Part shown: positions 15,810-19,068 of the stretch, in pieces
Layout: every line of letters begins with the position of its first letter
Numbering within the stretch: the stretch's first letter is position 1
NCBI GenBank assembly: GCA_012514415.1
Contig: JAAZAH010000153.1
Span: 1-19,068 of the forward strand
Direction: 5' to 3'
Length of the DNA: 19,068 bases
Source: Sandaracinaceae bacterium
Lineage (GTDB): Bacteria > Myxococcota_A > Polyangia > Polyangiales > Houyiibacteriaceae
Notes under the pieces: model-generated
Database searches by the model: none
The model's input: only the letters and a program-made list of their open reading frames with translations
Told to the model about the DNA's origin: nothing
Made by a program: the position numbers and the translations under genes

Positions 15810-16670
15810 TCAAGCCTCGAAATCGAGGCCGATATCGGCCGCCTTCACCGAATGAGTGAGCGCGCCCGAGCTGATGACGTCGACCCCGAGTTCGCCAAGC
15901 CGCCGAATCCGAGCAAGCGTGATGCCTCCGGAGACCTCGAGGATGACCTTGCCTCCGTGACGCGCGACGGCTTGGGCCACGGACTCATCGTCGAAATTGT
16001 CGAGGAGGACGATCTCCGCGCCCGCATCGACGGCTTCATCGAGCTCATCGAGCGTATCGACTTCACATTCGATGCGGCTCGTATGCGGCGCATACGCGAT
16101 GGCACGTTCGATGGCGGCGCGAACCGAGCCGGCTGCCTCGATGTGGTTGTCTTTGATAAGGATGGCCGAAGAAAGATCGTCCCGATGGTTGTGCCCGCCG
16201 CCGCAACGCACGGCATAGCGCTCGAGTGGACGGAGGAGAGGGGTTGTCTTACGCGTATCGGCGATCCGCGTCTTCGAGCTCGTGGGAAGTGCGTCCACGT
16301 AGGCTCGCGTCGTGGTCGCGATTCCGCTCATTCTCTGCACGAGGTTGAGGGCGACCCGCTCGCCTAGGAGAAGGGCGCGGGCTTTCCCTTTGATGCGCGC
16401 GATGGCGCCGCCTGCGTCGACGCGCTCGCCGTCACGGATGAGCCGCTCGACGCGGACCTCCGGATCGATGCTCCGAAAGACCTCTTCGAGGATGAGTCCG
16501 CCCGAAAAGACGAGCGATTCACGCGCGCGGAAAACGGCGGAGGCCACGGCTTCGGCGGGGATGCATGCTTCGGAGGTGAGATCGCCGCGGCCGGCGTCCT
16601 CGACGAGGGCGGCTTCGACGATGGCGCGGACAGTCGGTAGGGGCGGCGGGAGCGGGGTTAGAGAGTTCAT
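15810..16670 (-). CDS. nadC: Nicotinate-nucleotide pyrophosphorylase (carboxylating)
   Basis: NadC (quinolinate phosphoribosyltransferase) makes nicotinate mononucleotide from quinolinate and PRPP in de novo NAD synthesis. The 286-residue protein has standard length and motifs: EDAGRGDLTSE (24-34), ERVALNLVQRMSGIAT (104-119), TRKTTP (139-144), GGGHNHRDDLS (157-167), KDNH (173-176) and the C-terminal EVSGGI. These cover substrate-binding arginines, lysines and histidines. The ATG at 16670 lies 21 bases after the CPBP gene stop, and birA follows after three bases. The three genes are therefore probably one operon. nadA and nadB are not in the window. Confidence 0.96.
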   Translation of the reverse strand: MNSLTPLPPPLPTVRAIVEAALVEDAGRGDLTSEACIPAEAVASAVFRARESLVFSGGLILEEVFRSIDPEVRVERLIRDGERVDAGGAIARIKGKARALLLGERVALNLVQRMSGIATTTRAYVDALPTSSKTRIADTRKTTPLLRPLERYAVRCGGGHNHRDDLSSAILIKDNHIEAAGSVRAAIERAIAYAPHTSRIECEVDTLDELDEAVDAGAEIVLLDNFDDESVAQAVARHGGKVILEVSGGITLARIRRLGELGVDVISSGALTHSVKAADIGLDFEA

Positions 16671-16691
16671 CTTCGATCGATCTTCCTCGGC

Positions 16692-17504
16692 TTAGGCATA
16701 GCCCTGATGAAGCGCCTCGGCGAGAAGATTACAAAGCGCATGGTAGACGATCGCGGCCCCGACTCCGCCGCGTCGCTCGCGCATATATCCGAAGAGGAGT
16801 GCGGGGAAGAAGACCGAGAGCCTCGAGGGGTGGGGAATCACGAGAAAGTGGATGAGAGCAAAATACGCGGCCTGAACAAAGAGCGCGGGAAGGGAAAGCG
16901 AGGCGCCGAGGATGCGGCGGCGGGCGGGAAAGAGGTCCCCGAGCCGCGTCTGGAGATAGCCCCGAAAAAAGACCTCCTCTGTAAGCGCGATGATGAGGAA
17001 TTGGCTCAGGATGAAAAGAGGGGAGATCGCGATCGCATCGAGCGAGAACGAATCCGACGCTCCGTGGATGAGGGCGTAGGCGAGGATGAAGGGCGGGAAG
17101 GTGAAGAGGGCGATGCGGAGGGCGTACGCGGACTCGCGCGCGGCCTCTAGAAACATCGCGGCGTACGGCCTGCTCGGGGGAGACTTTTTCGAAGGCGCGC
17201 TGGGCGGATCCGACGCGTCGGGTGAACGCGGCGACGCTTGAGAGGTCGCCGGATCGGCCGCTTCGGTCACGGGCATCAAAAGGCCCCCGAGGGCGACACC
17301 GTAATGCGAGCTTCCCCGCGGATCCCTCCGGACCCTCTCGAGCGCGGTGAAGAGAAAACTGAGCGCGACCAGGGTCGGCGCGATCTCGCGTCCCCACCCA
17401 AAGCCAAGGATCCGGCCTGCAGCAAAGCAAATTAGCGCGATGGCAGAGCCGAAAAGGAGAAGCTCGCGTCCCGCCAAGGCGCGTATGTCTCTATCGTGAT
17501 TCAT
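16692..17504 (-). CDS. CPBP-family intramembrane protease, MrtX-like (candidate myxosortase)
   Basis: This is a 270-residue multi-helix membrane protein with the CPBP catalytic motifs: EEVFFRG (E176, E177, R181), H219 in FALIHF, and HALCN (H255, N259). Membrane segments lie at about 15-35, 42-57, 128-147, 160-178, 203-222 and 230-245. A Pro/Ser/Ala-rich linker occupies about 83-113. The blocks FFRGYLQTRLGD, FPARRRILGA, SVFFPALLFGY and HALCNLLAE resemble, from memory, the myxobacterial MrtX family, which processes MYXO-CTERM surface proteins; I could not run a search. The frame extends upstream to 17633, but those 43 residues are low-quality and overlap the dnaG start, so I chose the ATG at 17504. 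No Shine-Dalgarno is evident. It heads the nadC-birA cluster. Confidence 0.85.
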   Translation of the reverse strand: MNHDRDIRALAGRELLLFGSAIALICFAAGRILGFGWGREIAPTLVALSFLFTALERVRRDPRGSSHYGVALGGLLMPVTEAADPATSQASPRSPDASDPPSAPSKKSPPSRPYAAMFLEAARESAYALRIALFTFPPFILAYALIHGASDSFSLDAIAISPLFILSQFLIIALTEEVFFRGYLQTRLGDLFPARRRILGASLSLPALFVQAAYFALIHFLVIPHPSRLSVFFPALLFGYMRERRGGVGAAIVYHALCNLLAEALHQGYA

Positions 17505-17617
17505 CGTATGAGGTGGTTTGGTGTGCTGCGTATTCGCCCCTTGGGAGCTGCTGCATAGCGTCATCAAACAACGCTTGCCAAGAGGGGTCTTCTCTTTAGA
17601 CTGCTTTGCAGCCCCCT

Positions 17618-19068
17618 GTGATCCCCGAAGCAAAGATCGCCGAAATTCGCGAGCGGACCGATCTGGTCGCCTTGGTTGGTGAGTACGTGCGCCTGAAGCG
17701 TACAGGGGTGAGCTATAAAGGCCTCTGTCCTTTCCATGACGAACGGACGCCTTCCTTTCACGTCCATCCGGAGCGCAACTTTTATCATTGTTTCGGGTGT
17801 CAGGCGTCCGGGGATGCGATCGCCTTCCTCACGGCGATCGAGGGGCTCAGCTTTGTCGAGGCGCTCGAGCGGCTCGCCGATCGGCTGGGGATGGAGCTAC
17901 CACGCGAGCGGGCCGATCGCGATGAGGTGAGGCGCGAACGCGAACTTCGCGATCTTCGCTATGCGATCCTCGACGCCGCGGCGGGCTTTTATATCGATTT
18001 CTTGAAGCAAGCGCCCGAAGCAAGGCTCGCGCGCGAAGAGCTCGAGACCCGCGGCATCGAAAATGAGACGGCGGATGCATTCCGTCTCGGCGCCGCACCG
18101 AACGCTTGGGACGCGCTTGCGTCCCATCTTCACTCGAAACGCTTTGATCTCCGGGTGGCTGAATCGCTCGGGCTCATCGTGAAACGCAAGGGGCGCGACG
18201 GTTATTACGACCGCTTCCGCCACCGGCTGCTTTTCCCCATCGTCGATCTGCACGGACGCATCATCGCGTTCAGTGGCCGCGCCCTTCCGGATGCCGAGGG
18301 GCGCCCCGGCAGCGAGGCTCCGGCGAAATACATCAACAGCCCCGAAAGCCCCGTCTACAAAAAAGGCGAGATCCTCTACGGCCTTTTTGAGGGAAGACTC
18401 GACGCCCGCCGCCAAGGCGAGATCCTCGTCTGCGAAGGGAACTTCGACGTCCTCGCCCTCCACCAAGCCGGGTCCCGTCACGCCGTCGCGCCCATGGGGA
18501 CGGCCTTTACCGAGATGCACGCCCGGCTTATCCGCCGCTTCGCCGAGCAGGTCACCTTGGTTTTCGATTCGGATGCTGCCGGACGCAAGGCGGTTGAAGC
18601 GGCCCAGCCCATCCTCGCCAAGGCCGGTCTCCGCGCTCGCGTCCTTTCGCTACCCGAGGGCGACGATCCCGATAGTTTCCTTCGCCGGGTTGGCTCAGAC
18701 GGTCTCCGCGAGCAGATGGAGCACGCAAGGGGCATTGTCGATCACCTTATAGAGCTCGCGGCCTCCGAGGCTGGCACTCAGCCAAGCGAAAAGAGCCGTG
18801 CCATCGCTTCACTCCACGGGGTGATCAAAAATATTGAAAGCCCCATCGAAGCTCAGCTCTACATCGAACGCATCGCGCGTCGCTTTGGGGTGAATGACAT
18901 CCAGCTCGTCAAGCGTGAGCTCAGGCGAGCTTCGAGAGGCGAGCTCTTCAATAAGAGCGATGCGTCTTTCTCTTCCAAACGCGCACAATCGGCTCCGCCG
19001 TACACACCCGCCGCGATCGAAGCGGATCTCATCGGCATCATCCTCGATCACCCTTCGTTATGCGACGA
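17618..19068 (+). CDS. dnaG: DNA primase DnaG (3' end outside window)
   Basis: DnaG makes the RNA primers for chromosome replication. Direct translation from the GTG at 17618 gives 483 codons open to the window edge. The N-terminal zinc domain is complete, with ligands C37, H40 (CPFH), C58 and C61 (CFGC), and the context YHCFGCQASGDAIAFL. The catalytic core follows (FRLLFPIVDLHGR-type region near 200-215, FSGRALPD, KYINSPES). The TOPRIM part has E273 in CEGNFDVLAL and D317/D319 in FDSDAAGRKA. The C-terminal DnaB-interaction domain begins but is cut off; a full protein is about 600 residues. A TTG four codons upstream is an alternative start, but the GTG gives the usual MIPEAKI opening. No rpsU lies upstream; a divergent CPBP gene does. 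Confidence 0.95.
   Translation, partial: MIPEAKIAEIRERTDLVALVGEYVRLKRTGVSYKGLCPFHDERTPSFHVHPERNFYHCFGCQASGDAIAFLTAIEGLSFVEALERLADRLGMELPRERADRDEVRRERELRDLRYAILDAAAGFYIDFLKQAPEARLAREELETRGIENETADAFRLGAAPNAWDALASHLHSKRFDLRVAESLGLIVKRKGRDGYYDRFRHRLLFPIVDLHGRIIAFSGRALPDAEGRPGSEAPAKYINSPESPVYKKGEILYGLFEGRLDARRQGEILVCEGNFDVLALHQAGSRHAVAPMGTAFTEMHARLIRRFAEQVTLVFDSDAAGRKAVEAAQPILAKAGLRARVLSLPEGDDPDSFLRRVGSDGLREQMEHARGIVDHLIELAASEAGTQPSEKSRAIASLHGVIKNIESPIEAQLYIERIARRFGVNDIQLVKRELRRASRGELFNKSDASFSSKRAQSAPPYTPAAIEADLIGIILDHPSLCD

Noticed and set aside
15852..16367. Plus-strand frame opposite nadC
   Set aside because: NadC motifs are complete on the minus strand. This frame is a shadow.
17505..17633. 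N-terminal extension of the MrtX-like protease by 43 codons
   Set aside because: It is polar, shows no family similarity and would overlap the dnaG start. The ATG at 17504 places the first helix normally.

Overview
The window looks like chromosomal DNA from a GC-rich Gram-negative bacterium of the Myxococcota/deltaproteobacterial type. The evidence is a type II secretion operon in the order C-D-E-F, an NtrC-class sigma-54 regulator, OmpA lipoproteins with calcium-binding thrombospondin-3 repeats, an RpoH-like sigma factor similar to the myxobacterial SigB/SigC group, and a CPBP protease resembling the myxobacterial MrtX family. No mobile element, integrase, transposase, rRNA or CRISPR array was seen. 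Base and codon use look even throughout. The taxonomic placement is inference.

Left part (1-8102, minus strand): gspF (3' end cut by the window edge), gspE, gspD and gspC form a tight type II secretion operon transcribed leftwards. Just upstream, on the same strand, lies an orphan sigma-54-dependent response regulator. The 160-bp gap between regulator and gspC holds a good sigma-54 promoter (AGGCATACTCCTTGCT). Two copies of a 13-bp palindrome of the form TGACAARNTGTCA sit about 97 and 137 bp upstream of the predicted start. Two further copies lie directly in front of the regulator gene. This suggests a self-contained circuit in which the regulator activates secretion genes and controls itself.

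Middle (8103-12590): a 444-bp stretch without a confident gene contains two strong hairpins. A tRNA-Arg(CCU) gene follows on the minus strand. On the plus strand come a CPBP-family membrane protease with an unusual extracytoplasmic domain, an unrecognised five-helix membrane protein, and a two-gene lipoprotein operon (a DUF4398-like lipoprotein, then a TSP3/OmpA lipoprotein) ending in a strong terminator.

Right part (12591-17504, minus strand): an RpoH-like sigma factor and an A-type Fe-S carrier (ErpA/IscA-like), separated by a bidirectional terminator; a YgfZ/IBA57-like folate-binding Fe-S protein; and a tight cluster of biotin-protein ligase, NadC and a MrtX-like CPBP protease. The Fe-S carrier and YgfZ are probable partners in [4Fe-4S] maturation.

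Right edge (17618-19068, plus strand): the first 483 codons of dnaG, divergent from the CPBP gene. Both edge genes (gspF and dnaG) are truncated only by the window boundary.
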